A DNA stretch of 43,298 nucleotides from Alphaproteobacteria bacterium UBA6347 (GCA_002440235.1 DJRZ01000046.1:69070-112367); one strand, 5' to 3'; shown: positions 25,422-38,619, counted from the first letter of the stretch. The notes: generated from the letters alone by a model not told the origin. A program made the numbers and translations.

Positions 25422-27904
25422 CGCTGTTTGACGAACTGTCGCGGGTGTGGAACGGCGGCGCGGGACGCGAATCCGCCGTCGCGGCGTTGAAATCGGAACG
25501 CGCCGGAATGCTGGACGCCATGCGGCGAACGCTGGACACACCGAAAACGGTCGGGCTGGAAGCGATGTTCGCCCACGCCGACGCGCTGGATTCGATGCTG
25601 CGTGATCTGTTCGCTTTCGCCTGCGCGACCGGAAACGTCCGCGACCGGCTGGCTTTGGTCGCCGTCGGAGGATACGGCAGACGCGAGCTAGCCCCGTTTT
25701 CGGACGTCGACATTTTGTTTCTGTTCGACGCGGAAACGCCGGAAATCCGCGACGCCGTCGCCCTGATCACGTCTCTTTTGTGGGACGCGGGATTGAAAGT
25801 CGGCGCGTCCGCCCGCACCCCCGCGGAATGCGTCGTCGAAGCCCGCAGGGATTTCAGCGTCCGCACCAATCTGTTGGAAAGCCGGATCATTTGCGGCGAC
25901 GGCGCGCTGTTCGACGATTTCTGCCGCCTTTACAACGGATTGCGCGCGGAAAACGGCGGCGCGGACTTCGTCGAAGCCAAATTGGAGGAACGCGCGCGCC
26001 GCTATCGGCGCATGGGGCAGTCGAAATACATGCTGGAACCCAACGTCAAAGAGGGACGCGGCGGACTGCGCGATCTGCATCTGCTGTTCTGGCTGGCGAA
26101 ATACCTTTACGGCGTGACCGACATGATCGACTGGACGCGGTCGGGAATCCTCAGTCCCGTCGCGTGCCACAAGTTTTTGAAAGCGCACCGTTTTCTGGCG
26201 ACCGTGCGCTGTCACCTGCATTTGCTGAACAACAAAGCCGGCGACATTCTGACGTTCGACGCGCAACAGAAAATCGCCGGCATAATGGGCTATTTCGACC
26301 GCACGGGACAAGCCGCCGTCGAACGGTTCATGAAACGCTACTATCTGATTTCGAAAACCGTCGGCGAATTGTCGGGTCAGGTCATCGTCGCCGTCACCGA
26401 CGCGATCAAAGGCGAGAACATCGTCCGGACGCTGTCCGAAACGACGGACTTTTACCTGACGAACGACCGTCTGGCGTTCAAAGACCACATGCATTTCAAC
26501 GAAGACCCGCTGGTTCTGCTGCGGGCTTTCGTCTGGCGGCAAAGGCTGAAAAAATCCCTGAACCCGCGCGCTTTGCAACTGATTTCCGACAACGCGAAGC
26601 TGATTCGCCGCGCGCGCGGTTCGACCAAAGCGCGCGACCTGTTTTTCGAAATCCTGCTGTCCGACAATCCCGAAACGGCGTTGCGGCAAATGACGGAAAC
26701 GGGCGTTTTGGGCTGTCTGATCCCCGAATTTCAAAACATCGTCGCGCAGGTGCAGTTCGATCTGTACCACGTGTACACGACCGACGAACACACGCTGAAA
26801 ACCATCGGATTTTTATCGGAAACGCCCGCGGACAAAACGCCGCAGTCGCGGCTGGCGCTGTATCTGGGGGCTTTGCTGCACGACATCGGCAAAGGGCTGG
26901 GCGGCGACCACGCCCGCAAAGGCGCGGCGCTGTGCGAAAAAATATCCGCCGATTTGAAACTGGATTCCGATGTTTCCGAAACGCTGGTCTGGCTGGTCGC
27001 CCACCATTTGATGATGAGCCAAACCGCTTTCCGCCGCGATATTTTCGACCCGAAAACCGTCGCCGACTTCGTCGCCGTCGTCCAAAGCCCGGAACGTCTG
27101 AAACTGCTGTACGCCCTGACCGTCGCCGACATCAAGGCGGTCGGCGCGAACGTCTACAACTCGTTCAAAGCGAAACTGCTGGACGACCTGTACACGTTCG
27201 CGCTGGAAAAAATGCAGGGCGCGGACGGGCGCGCGCGCGAACTGACGCCCGCCCAAACCGCTTTGGCGGCGCGGGCGGCGGAACGGAAATACGCTTTTTC
27301 GGTTTCGACCGACGCCGAACGCCTCGTGACGGAATTCATCGTTCTCGCCCCCGACCGCGACGGACTGTTCGCCGAAATAACGGGCGCGATGGCGCTGGAA
27401 GACGTTTCCGTCGTCGAAGCGCAAATCGCGACGCTGGAAAACGGCATGGCTCTGGACACTTTTCTGATTCAGGAAACAACGATCCTGAACGAAAGAAAGC
27501 CGCTGGATTCCGAAAAGAAAATCGCGCGCCTGCAATCAAAGATCGAACACGCCGACGCCGCGGAAATCGAACAAAAACTGTCGGCGAAACGCGCGAAAAC
27601 GCCGGCGTCCGTCCTGTGGTGCCCGCCGCGCGTTTTCATCAACAACGCCGCGTCCGACGCCTGTTCCCTGATCGAAATCAACGGCGCGGACGGCATCGGT
27701 TTTCTGCACGCCGTCACCCGCACGATGACGAAACTGCGCCTGAACATCGTGTCGGCGCACGTCTACACCTACGGCGCGCGCGTCGTCGACGTGTTTTACG
27801 TCACCGGCGAAAACAGCGCGAAAATAACGGACGAAGAACACGTCCGCCGCATTAAATCCGCTTTATTGGAGGCTATCGATGGCAGCTCCCCTTTCAGTCG
27901 TTAA
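25418..27904 (+). CDS. glnD: Bifunctional PII uridylyltransferase/uridylyl-removing enzyme
   Basis: An 828-residue GlnD, a little shorter than usual at the N-terminus. It contains the nucleotidyltransferase motif Gly-Gly-Tyr-Gly-Arg-Arg-Glu-Leu-x-Pro-x-Ser-Asp-Val-Asp (about 76-91), the GlnD helical domain, an HD phosphohydrolase domain (Leu-Leu-His-Asp-Ile-Gly-Lys-Gly, then His-His), and two C-terminal ACT domains that sense glutamine. GlnD modifies PII under nitrogen limitation and reverses this when glutamine is high. The open frame extends far upstream inside mutS, but the ATG at 25418 overlapping the mutS stop gives the correct N-terminus. The end overlaps murJ by 26 bases. Confidence 0.96.
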   Translation: MTLFDELSRVWNGGAGRESAVAALKSERAGMLDAMRRTLDTPKTVGLEAMFAHADALDSMLRDLFAFACATGNVRDRLALVAVGGYGRRELAPFSDVDILFLFDAETPEIRDAVALITSLLWDAGLKVGASARTPAECVVEARRDFSVRTNLLESRIICGDGALFDDFCRLYNGLRAENGGADFVEAKLEERARRYRRMGQSKYMLEPNVKEGRGGLRDLHLLFWLAKYLYGVTDMIDWTRSGILSPVACHKFLKAHRFLATVRCHLHLLNNKAGDILTFDAQQKIAGIMGYFDRTGQAAVERFMKRYYLISKTVGELSGQVIVAVTDAIKGENIVRTLSETTDFYLTNDRLAFKDHMHFNEDPLVLLRAFVWRQRLKKSLNPRALQLISDNAKLIRRARGSTKARDLFFEILLSDNPETALRQMTETGVLGCLIPEFQNIVAQVQFDLYHVYTTDEHTLKTIGFLSETPADKTPQSRLALYLGALLHDIGKGLGGDHARKGAALCEKISADLKLDSDVSETLVWLVAHHLMMSQTAFRRDIFDPKTVADFVAVVQSPERLKLLYALTVADIKAVGANVYNSFKAKLLDDLYTFALEKMQGADGRARELTPAQTALAARAAERKYAFSVSTDAERLVTEFIVLAPDRDGLFAEITGAMALEDVSVVEAQIATLENGMALDTFLIQETTILNERKPLDSEKKIARLQSKIEHADAAEIEQKLSAKRAKTPASVLWCPPRVFINNAASDACSLIEINGADGIGFLHAVTRTMTKLRLNIVSAHVYTYGARVVDVFYVTGENSAKITDEEHVRRIKSALLEAIDGSSPFSR

Positions 27905-29471
27905 ATCCATTCTGACGGTCGGCGGCTGGACCATGGTCAGCCGCGTTCTGGGATTCGTCCGCGACCTGCTGATCGCGAACTTTTTGGGCGCGGGCATGGT
28001 CGCCGACGCGTTTTTCGTCGCGTTCAAACTGCCCAACCTGTTCCGCAGTCTGTTCGCCGAAGGCGCGTTCAACGTCGCTTTCGTCCCGCTGTTTTCCGAA
28101 CGGCTGGAAACCGCCGGCAGGGAACCCGCGCGCCTGTTCGCCGAAGAAGCCTTTTCCGCCCTGTTCTACATCGTCCTGCTTTTCACCGCCGTTGCCGAAG
28201 CCGCGATGCCCCTGTTCATCATGATCCAAGCCCCCGGCTTTATCGAAGAACCCGAAAAATTCGACGCCGCCGTCGCGATGTCGCGCATCACGTTCCCTTA
28301 TTTGCTGCTGGTGTCGCTCAATTCCCTGCAAAGTGGCGTTTTAAATTCGATGGGACGGTTTGCCGCCGCCGCGCTGACCCCCGTTTTGCTGAACCTGACG
28401 ATGATCGCCGCGTTGTTCGCGTTCACCCCTTTGTGCGGCGGGAATTACGGCTACGCGCTGTCGTGGGGCGTGACGGCGGCGGGCGTTTTGCAGCTGGTCT
28501 GGCTGGTCTGGCACACGCGGCGCGCGGGCGTCCCGCTGGGATTGCGAAGCCCGATCAACGTCCTGAAAAGCAAATCCGCCGAACTGAAACTGCTGATGAA
28601 ACGAATCCTGCCGGGGGTTTTCGGATCGGGCATCTACCAGATCAACATGTTTTTGGACACGCTGTTCGTGTCGTTTCTGACGACGGGCGCGGTGTCGTGG
28701 CTGTACTACGCCAACCGCCTGTATCAACTGCCCGTCGGCATCATCGGCGCGGCGATCGGGACGGCTTTGCTGCCTATTCTGACGCGCCAGCTGAAATCGG
28801 GCGAAACGGAGCAGGCGCGCCGCAGTCTGAACCGCGCGCTGGAATTCGCTCTGCTGGCGTCCGTCCCGTCCATGGCGGGACTGATGGCGCTGAGCCTGCC
28901 GATCATCTCCGTTTTGTTCGAACGCGGCGCGTTCGACGCGGCGGCAAGCGAAAAGACGGCGGTCGCCCTGTGCGCCTACGCCGCGGGACTGCCCGCCTAC
29001 ATTCTGACAAAGACGCTCGCCCCCGTGTTTTACGCGCGCGGCGACACCGTCACCCCCGTGCGCATCGCCGCGTGGGCGCTGGGACTGTACGTCGGACTGT
29101 GCGCCGCTTTTCTGCCCGCGTTCGGCTATGTCGGCATCGCGCTGGCGACCGGCATCGTCGCGTGGGTCAACGTCGCGCAGTACGTTCTGCGCATCAAAAA
29201 ACGGTGTCTGCATCAAACGGACGCCCTGTTCTGGCGTCGCGCCCGCGCCATCGTCCTTTCCTCCGTCCTGATGACGGCGGTCGTTCGGGAATTGAGCCGG
29301 CGGGCGGTTCTGCTGTTTCCCGATTGGATTCACGGCGGCGCTCTCGTCAAATTCGGCACGCTGACCGCGCTGATCGCGGCGGGCGGCGTCGCGTTTTCGA
29401 TTTGCGTCCTGATTTCGGGCGGAGTCGATTTGAAAGCGGTCAAATCCCGTCTGTCGCGGCGGCGCGGCTGA
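27879..29471 (+). CDS. murJ: Lipid II flippase MurJ
   Basis: A 530-residue MOP-superfamily protein with about fourteen membrane helices. The N-terminus has the typical Ser-Arg-x-Leu-Gly-Phe-Val-Arg-Asp and Ala-Asp-Ala-Phe-Phe-Val-Ala-Phe-Lys-Leu-Pro-Asn, followed by Arg-x-Leu-Phe-Ala-Glu-Gly-Ala-Phe. MurJ moves lipid II across the inner membrane for peptidoglycan synthesis. GGAGG at 27868-27872 lies six bases before the ATG, which is inside the end of glnD. The order mutS-glnD-murJ is common in Alphaproteobacteria. It ends two bases before the convergent gene. Confidence 0.95.
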   Translation: MAAPLSVVKSILTVGGWTMVSRVLGFVRDLLIANFLGAGMVADAFFVAFKLPNLFRSLFAEGAFNVAFVPLFSERLETAGREPARLFAEEAFSALFYIVLLFTAVAEAAMPLFIMIQAPGFIEEPEKFDAAVAMSRITFPYLLLVSLNSLQSGVLNSMGRFAAAALTPVLLNLTMIAALFAFTPLCGGNYGYALSWGVTAAGVLQLVWLVWHTRRAGVPLGLRSPINVLKSKSAELKLLMKRILPGVFGSGIYQINMFLDTLFVSFLTTGAVSWLYYANRLYQLPVGIIGAAIGTALLPILTRQLKSGETEQARRSLNRALEFALLASVPSMAGLMALSLPIISVLFERGAFDAAASEKTAVALCAYAAGLPAYILTKTLAPVFYARGDTVTPVRIAAWALGLYVGLCAAFLPAFGYVGIALATGIVAWVNVAQYVLRIKKRCLHQTDALFWRRARAIVLSSVLMTAVVRELSRRAVLLFPDWIHGGALVKFGTLTALIAAGGVAFSICVLISGGVDLKAVKSRLSRRRG

Positions 29472-29473
29472 TT

Positions 29474-29890
29474 TTACAGCGCGACTTCGACGCCGATGGA
29501 CAGGGAATAGGATTGTTCCGTTTTGTTGTTGTTGCGTTCGTCTTCTTCGGGAAAGGTATAGCCCGCCGCGGCGCGCACGGAAACGCCGGCGTCCGCGTTG
29601 AAATTCGCGCCGCCCGACAGGGATCGCGGCTTTTTCGAAAAGTCTTTGACCTGCTGGAATTTGGCGTCGTCCTCGATATTCGTTTCGGTTTTCAGGGCTT
29701 CGCGCGTTTTTTGAACGAACGGTTCTGCGTCGTTCAGCCGCGCGCGGACGTTTTGAAACGTGTCGTCGCGCGCCAGACGGGTCAAAACGGAATAATCCAT
29801 CGCCAGAACGAACGGGCGTTCAAATTCCTGCGCGGCGGCGCAACAAACCGAAGCGATAAAAAACAAAGCGGTTAAAAAAGCCGTTTTCAT
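29474..29890 (-). CDS. Small secreted protein of unknown function
   Basis: This 138-residue protein has a clear signal peptide ending Ala-Ala-Ala-Gln (about residue 21). The middle is helical and charged; the C-terminal 50 residues alternate like beta strands (Gly-Gly-Ala-Asn-Phe-Asn-Ala-Asp-Ala-Gly and a last strand Tyr-Ser-Leu-Ser-Ile-Gly-Val), with an acidic, Asn-rich turn between them. Such an end could be a small beta sheet or part of an outer-membrane protein, but it is too short for a barrel alone. It follows ligA in the same direction with a 74-base gap. No family recognised. Confidence 0.6.
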   Translation of the reverse strand: MKTAFLTALFFIASVCCAAAQEFERPFVLAMDYSVLTRLARDDTFQNVRARLNDAEPFVQKTREALKTETNIEDDAKFQQVKDFSKKPRSLSGGANFNADAGVSVRAAAGYTFPEEDERNNNKTEQSYSLSIGVEVAL

Positions 29891-29964
29891 TGCCCGATTC
29901 CCCTTTCGCCGTTGTTGTCCCGATAGACAAAAGGTAGGGCATTTTTTTTCAAAACGCCATTAAA

Positions 29965-33737
<3,773 letters not shown>

Positions 33738-33750
33738 GGCTTTTGTTCCT

Positions 33751-34536
33751 TTATTTTTCGGCGACGGAATCGGGGACGTATTTTTTCATCAGCGCGAAAG
33801 CTTTGGCGTACCACGGGCTGTCGGGGTGGTTGTACCCCAGCACCGCCGCGCTTTTTTGCGCTTCACTGTCCAGTCCCAGCTGCAAATACGTTTCGGTCAG
33901 CCTGTACAGCGCCTCTTGCGCGGGACGGGTCCGCTGATAATTCCGCAACGCGTCCGCAAAACGGTTCAGCGCGGCGATATGTTCGTTGCGCCGCAGGTAA
34001 TACACGCCGATCTTGACGTCTTTCGCCGCCAGATACTCCGTCGCCAGAACGATCCGTTTTTCGGCGTCGGCGGCATACGGCGTGTCGGGAAAGCGGCTGA
34101 CGACCTCGTTCAGCGCGTCCAGCGCCGTGCGGGTCATTTTCTGCCCTCTGCCGGTGTCGGAAATCTGCGCGTAAAAGCACATCGCTTTCAAATAATAGGC
34201 GTAAGGAGCGAACGCGTTGCCGGGATACAGCTGCAAAAACCTGTCCAGAACGACGACGGCGTCGTCGTATTCGCGCTTCAGATAATCGGCGAACGCCTGC
34301 ATGATCTGCGCGCGAACCGCCCAGCGGGAATACGGATAATAGCGGTCGACGTCGTCGAAAGCGGCGATCGATTTGGTGTATTCGCGCTGTTCGACCAGCA
34401 GATCCAGCGCGCGGTTGTACAACGTTTCGGGCGGAGTCGTTTCCGGATCCAACACCTGTTTTCCGGCGCACGAGCAAAGCGTCAACGCGGTCAAAGCCGC
34501 CGCAACACTTTTTTTCGCCCAGTTCCGAACACGCAT
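33751..34536 (-). CDS. bamD: Outer-membrane assembly lipoprotein BamD
   Basis: A 261-residue lipoprotein (Cys23 in Leu-Cys-Ser-Cys) with five TPR-like repeats, including Tyr-Asn-Arg-Ala-Leu-Asp-Leu-Leu and Phe-Asp-Asp-Val-Asp-Arg-Tyr-Tyr-Pro-Tyr-Ser, which is close to the BamD/ComL signature. BamD is the essential partner of BamA in folding outer-membrane beta-barrels. In most Alphaproteobacteria lpxC comes before it; here the gene before it is the ALDH-like one. Gaps of 18 bases to that gene and 13 bases to recN indicate one transcript. Confidence 0.95.
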   Translation of the reverse strand: MRVRNWAKKSVAAALTALTLCSCAGKQVLDPETTPPETLYNRALDLLVEQREYTKSIAAFDDVDRYYPYSRWAVRAQIMQAFADYLKREYDDAVVVLDRFLQLYPGNAFAPYAYYLKAMCFYAQISDTGRGQKMTRTALDALNEVVSRFPDTPYAADAEKRIVLATEYLAAKDVKIGVYYLRRNEHIAALNRFADALRNYQRTRPAQEALYRLTETYLQLGLDSEAQKSAAVLGYNHPDSPWYAKAFALMKKYVPDSVAEK

Positions 34537-34554
34537 GATCAGCCCCGAAAAACG

Positions 34555-36018
34555 TCAGAAATTATAGTTGGTCAGGCACGTTTTCGACTGCATGAAAGGA
34601 CGCCACGCGTCGGACGTGAAACTGCGGTTGTCCTTGCCCGTCGTGAACATCGCCGCCATATCGTAGCCGACCGTTCCCGCGTTGACGATGGCGGCTTCGG
34701 TCTGGACGCCGTCGATGGACGTGAAATAACCGATTTCTTTTAAATTGTTGGAAAAGATGCACGCCAGCAGCGTCTGCGCGAACGCGTTCACGCCCGCCAC
34801 CGCCTGTTTCAAATCGTCGTAGCGCATCACGTACAGGACGGGCGCCAGCAATTCGTTTTTCACGGTGTCCGTCTGTTCGGGCATTTCCACCAAAGCGGGT
34901 TCGACGTAATAGGCGTTTTCACGCAGACCGACGTCGATCCTTTGCCCGCCGAACACCTGTCCGCCGTCGATTTTCGCCTGTTCCAAAGCCAGACGCATGT
35001 TGTCGAACGCCGCTTTGTCGATCAGGGGACCGACTTTTGCGTGCCGTTCGAACGGCGAATCGACTTTCACGTTTGAAAACGCGGATTTCAGCCGTTCGAC
35101 GACCTGATCGTAGACGGACGAATGCACGAACAGCCGTTGCAGGGACGTACTGCGCTGTCCGGCGTCGGCGACCGCGGAAACCACCAGTTCGTCGACCGTC
35201 AGCTTGATGTCCGCCGTCGGCGTGACGATCGCGGCGTTGTTGCCGCCGACCGACAGAATGCTGCGCCCCAGACGCTGACCGACCTTGCTTTGCAGACTGC
35301 GCGCCATATTGGGGGCGCCCGTCGCGCACAACAGCGGAATGTCGCGGCTTTCCGCCATAAGGGCGGAATCGTCGGGATCGCAAATCACCAGCTGGGACAA
35401 ATATTCGGGACAGTTGGCGCCGGACCGCGCTTTGGCGCGGCGCAACAGCGTGTTGACCGCGAACGCCGTCAGCAGCGCCTTGCGCGACGGACGCCAGATG
35501 ACGGAATTGCCGCACACCAGCGCCAGCAAAGCGTTCAGCACCCAGACGCGCAACGGAAAATTGAACGACGTCAGCACCACGACGGGACCGATCGGCTGCC
35601 AGATTTCGGACACGACCAGATTGTGGCTTTCCGTCGGAACGGAAAAGCCGGACATGCGGTGCTGCATGTCGGCGACCATGTCGCAAATCTTGATCGACCG
35701 CCGCACCTCTTTCAGCGCGGTGGCGTGGATTTTGCCCGTTTCGATCGAGATCAGCTGAGCCAGATCGTCTTCGGCGGCGCGCAGTTCTTCGGAAAACAGG
35801 CGCAACAGCTCGCTACGGTCTTTCGGCGCGACCAGACGCCATTCGGCGAACGCGCGTTTCGACCGTTGAATCACGCCGGCGATCCGTTCGGCGTTATAAA
35901 TCGGAAACGACGCGATCTGCTCCCCCGTGACGGGAGAACAGTCCACGCAGTTTCCGCCGGAAATGAATTCCAGATCCAGATTCAGGCGTTTGACGATTTC
36001 GGCGACGCGGTTGAACAT
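34555..36018 (-). CDS. ALDH7-like protein without catalytic Cys and Glu (probable pseudoenzyme)
   Basis: A full-length, 487-residue aldehyde dehydrogenase-fold protein most like the ALDH7/AmaB group: Phe-Asn-Phe-Pro-Leu, Leu-Val-Cys-Gly-Asn, Val-Gly-Gly-Asn-Asn-Ala and a Ser-Asp-Ala-Trp ending. The nucleophile motif, normally Gly-Gln-Arg-Cys-Thr, reads Gly-Gln-Arg-Ser-Thr (codon AGT). The general-base motif, normally Leu-Glu-Leu-Gly-Gly, reads Leu-Ser-Val-Gly-Gly (codon TCG). The NAD-site Lys-Pro-Ser is Arg-Pro-Ser. There is no frameshift or stop, and it lies in a tight operon with bamD, recN and ligA, so it is probably kept for another role. Normal dehydrogenase activity is unlikely; a structural, binding or regulatory role is inference. 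Confidence 0.85.
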   Translation of the reverse strand: MFNRVAEIVKRLNLDLEFISGGNCVDCSPVTGEQIASFPIYNAERIAGVIQRSKRAFAEWRLVAPKDRSELLRLFSEELRAAEDDLAQLISIETGKIHATALKEVRRSIKICDMVADMQHRMSGFSVPTESHNLVVSEIWQPIGPVVVLTSFNFPLRVWVLNALLALVCGNSVIWRPSRKALLTAFAVNTLLRRAKARSGANCPEYLSQLVICDPDDSALMAESRDIPLLCATGAPNMARSLQSKVGQRLGRSILSVGGNNAAIVTPTADIKLTVDELVVSAVADAGQRSTSLQRLFVHSSVYDQVVERLKSAFSNVKVDSPFERHAKVGPLIDKAAFDNMRLALEQAKIDGGQVFGGQRIDVGLRENAYYVEPALVEMPEQTDTVKNELLAPVLYVMRYDDLKQAVAGVNAFAQTLLACIFSNNLKEIGYFTSIDGVQTEAAIVNAGTVGYDMAAMFTTGKDNRSFTSDAWRPFMQSKTCLTNYNF

Positions 36019-36027
36019 GCCGTCCCG

Positions 36028-36735
36028 TCACTCCAAGAAAATGGGGCGAATGGGCAGACCTTCCGCCAGCAGTTGTTCGTCTTTGATTTCGATGAAACCG
36101 TCCTTTTTCACGTCGATGTCGGCGCGGTACACAGAATCGCCGTACAGCATGATGGCGTCCAAAGCGAAACCGTCGCCGGTTTCCGTCACTTTGGCGGGAC
36201 GGATCATGTGCGTGACGTCCTTGCGCTGCTGCGGGGTGGGCGTGTCGGTAAAGGTGTCTTCGTCGACCTTTTCGACCAGACGCAGGGATCCCTGTTCGGT
36301 CTGAACGGCGTCCAGAACAAATGCGGCATAAGCGACGACCGTGTCTTTGTTCAGGATCAAGCCGCCCTTGGGATTGTTTTCGAAAATGGGTTCGCGCGTG
36401 CCGTCCATTTTGATCACTTCGGCGTTTTCGCCCTCGCCTTTGATCAGGTATTCCATCGTCACGGGCGGAATGGAGGAAAACGTCGTCGCCTGCAACAGCT
36501 TGAATTCCGAATAGAACGGCAATTCGGCGATCGTCAGGTGCGAACGTCCCGGGGTGAACATGTCGAACGTCGACAACGCGTTGATTTTTTTAATCAAGAC
36601 CTCGATCTGATCGTCGGGAATTTCATTCCAGTTGTACTGAGGCATCGGTTTTCTCCATATCCAAGTCAATAAAAGCATCGTTATCAGGCACAGCCCTAAC
36701 GCTCTGGTCGGAATTTTAAACTTTCTTGTCTTCAT
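36028..36735 (-). CDS. Membrane-anchored protein of unknown function
   Basis: A protein of 235 residues with a basic N-terminus, one membrane helix (about residues 10-28) and a soluble domain of mixed strands and helices. There are no cysteines in the soluble part and no motif I recognise. The layout suggests a single-pass inner-membrane protein with its domain in the periplasm. It sits 10 bases after the TPR-methyltransferase gene and nine bases before the ALDH-like gene, so all three are probably made together. LptC was considered because of layout and length, but the sequence pattern does not support it. Confidence 0.65.
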   Translation of the reverse strand: MKTRKFKIPTRALGLCLITMLLLTWIWRKPMPQYNWNEIPDDQIEVLIKKINALSTFDMFTPGRSHLTIAELPFYSEFKLLQATTFSSIPPVTMEYLIKGEGENAEVIKMDGTREPIFENNPKGGLILNKDTVVAYAAFVLDAVQTEQGSLRLVEKVDEDTFTDTPTPQQRKDVTHMIRPAKVTETGDGFALDAIMLYGDSVYRADIDVKKDGFIEIKDEQLLAEGLPIRPIFLE

Positions 36736-36745
36736 TGTCCAGTTT

Positions 36746-38563
36746 TCAGTTTGAAGCCGCCGGCGTTTTTTCGGCGACGCAGACGATTCCCGCGACGTCC
36801 GCGCCTTTTTCGCGGCGCAGGATTTCGTCGGTCAGGCGGATTTTTTCAAATCCCGCGCGTTTCGCGACGTCGGCGACATAGTCCGGACGGTGGGCGAAAC
36901 GCCCCGACGCGCGCAGGGAAAACGGCTGTTCCGCGTCCGATTTTTCAACGGTGAGAAAGACTCTGCCCCCCGCCGCCAAAGCGCGGAAGACGGCGCGCGC
37001 CAATTCGTCCAGATCCCCGAAATAGCACGCGACGTCCGCCAGAACGACCGCGTCGAACGCGTCGGGACAGCCGCCGCAGAACGCCGAAACGTCGGAAACG
37101 CGCAAATCGTCGTACAAATTTTTCATTTTCGCGGCGGACAGCATCTTTTCCGACAGATCGACGCCCGTCAGGCGCAACGATTTCGGCTTCAGACAGGCGG
37201 CGCACAGCCCCGTGCCGCACCCCGCGTCCAGTATCCGCAGACCGTCGGGCAGATCCGCGGCGAAAGCGGCGACCAGTTCGGGAACGCGGTAATCGATCTC
37301 TTTCGCCGTTTTTTCAAACGAATCGGCGAAAGAATCGAACAGTTCGCGCACGTATTCCCCGTTCGCGGAATCGACGCCGCCGCCTTCCAGCGCGGCGCAG
37401 ACGTGGCGGGCGACGGCGCTGTCGGGAAAGAACTGCCGCCATTTTCGCGCCAGTTTGACGGCGGTTTCCTTCGCGTCCGGATCCGCGCCGCAGTACAGGT
37501 CGTACAGCGTTTGCGCCAGATAGTGGTGGATTTCGGTCAGCTTCGGATTCAGCGCCAAAGCGTTCACGAACAGTCCGGCGGCTTCGGCGGGATCGCCCGC
37601 CTCTTTGACCGCCAGCGCCAGATTGGAACAGGTCTCCGCCTGTTTCGGATTGATGATGAACGCCTTGCGGTAGCATTCCAGCGCCTCTTCAAACCGTCCG
37701 CCGTCGTACAGCAAAGCCCCCAGATTGTTGAAAGCCGACGCGAATTCCGGATCGAGCCGGACGGCTTTCTTATAGTCGTCCTCCGCCTGCCAGCGTTTGC
37801 CGAATTTGGCGTACACGTTCGCCCTGTTGTTATAGGCGTCGGCGAAATCCGGATCGATTTCGATCGCGCGGCAGTACGCGTGAAAAGCCTCGTCCAGCCG
37901 TCCCAGCCGTTCCAAAGCGATGCCCCGCCCGTTTATGTAAATCGCGTTGCCGGGCGACAGTTCCGCCGCCTTGTCATACTGTTCCAGCGACTGTTCGTAT
38001 TTTCCCGCCAGCCGCAGCGTGACCGCCCTTTGCGCGTAGGCTTCGGCGTTTCGCGGATCGGCGGCGACGGCTTTGTCCAGCCGCGCCAGCGCGCCGTCGA
38101 AATCCCCCGCGTCGCGCGCCAGCAAAGCCAGATTGACGTGAGCCGACGAAAAAACCGGACGCATCGCGACCGCCTTTTCGAACAGTTCGCGCGCCTTGTC
38201 CGCGTCGCCCAGAAAACGGTGGACGATGCCCATGTTGTGATAGGTTTCGGGGTACGAATCGTCCATCGCCAGAACGGTTTTGTAGTGTTCCAGCGCCTCC
38301 TTGGGTCTGCCGGCGTCCTGCAAAGCCTGCGCCAGCGTAAATTCGCACGCGACGTCTTCGGGCGCCAGCCGAACGGCTTTGTACAGCAGTTCGATCGCCG
38401 AATCGTAAGCGCGCCGCCGCATCGCGATCATCGCCAGCAGCCGCGTCGCGCCGACGTGTTCGGGCGCGACCTCCAATATCCGGCGGTAGGCGTTTTCCGC
38501 CTCGTCCAGCCTGCCTTGTTCGTGCAGGCGCACCGCGTTTTGAAAAACCAGATCGAAAGACAT
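36746..38563 (-). CDS. TPR repeat protein with C-terminal SAM-dependent methyltransferase domain
   Basis: A 605-residue protein. Residues about 5-380 hold around ten TPR units, with the usual Gly/Ala/Tyr/Pro spacing (34 residues). A class I methyltransferase domain follows (about 440-600), with motif I Leu-Asp-Ala-Gly-Cys-Gly-Thr-Gly at 445-452, the acidic motif II Gly-Val-Asp-Leu-Ser, and Ala-Asp-Val-Ala-Cys-Tyr-Phe. Proteins of this design are common in Alphaproteobacteria; substrates are mostly unknown. No signal peptide, so cytoplasmic. It is the first gene of the leftward operon with bamD, recN and ligA and is divergent from the large membrane protein gene. Confidence 0.85.
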   Translation of the reverse strand: MSFDLVFQNAVRLHEQGRLDEAENAYRRILEVAPEHVGATRLLAMIAMRRRAYDSAIELLYKAVRLAPEDVACEFTLAQALQDAGRPKEALEHYKTVLAMDDSYPETYHNMGIVHRFLGDADKARELFEKAVAMRPVFSSAHVNLALLARDAGDFDGALARLDKAVAADPRNAEAYAQRAVTLRLAGKYEQSLEQYDKAAELSPGNAIYINGRGIALERLGRLDEAFHAYCRAIEIDPDFADAYNNRANVYAKFGKRWQAEDDYKKAVRLDPEFASAFNNLGALLYDGGRFEEALECYRKAFIINPKQAETCSNLALAVKEAGDPAEAAGLFVNALALNPKLTEIHHYLAQTLYDLYCGADPDAKETAVKLARKWRQFFPDSAVARHVCAALEGGGVDSANGEYVRELFDSFADSFEKTAKEIDYRVPELVAAFAADLPDGLRILDAGCGTGLCAACLKPKSLRLTGVDLSEKMLSAAKMKNLYDDLRVSDVSAFCGGCPDAFDAVVLADVACYFGDLDELARAVFRALAAGGRVFLTVEKSDAEQPFSLRASGRFAHRPDYVADVAKRAGFEKIRLTDEILRREKGADVAGIVCVAEKTPAASN

Positions 38564-38590
38564 AAAATGCGCCCCCGGCGTTCAGAAAAA

Positions 38591-38619
38591 TTGACTTATA
38601 CTTTATGCGAGTCTATGAA
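38591..38619 (+). promoter_or_regulatory. Sigma-70-like promoter of the large membrane protein gene
   Basis: TTGACT (38591-38596) and TATGAA (38614-38619) are spaced by 17 bases, 38 bases before the ATG at 38658. An alternative -10, TATACT, lies at 38597-38602. The whole divergent control region is only 94 bases. Confidence 0.6.

Noticed and set aside
36028..36735. LptC as identity of the unknown membrane-anchored protein
   Set aside because: Layout and length are compatible, but no LptC-like strand pattern or lptA/lptB neighbour is present.
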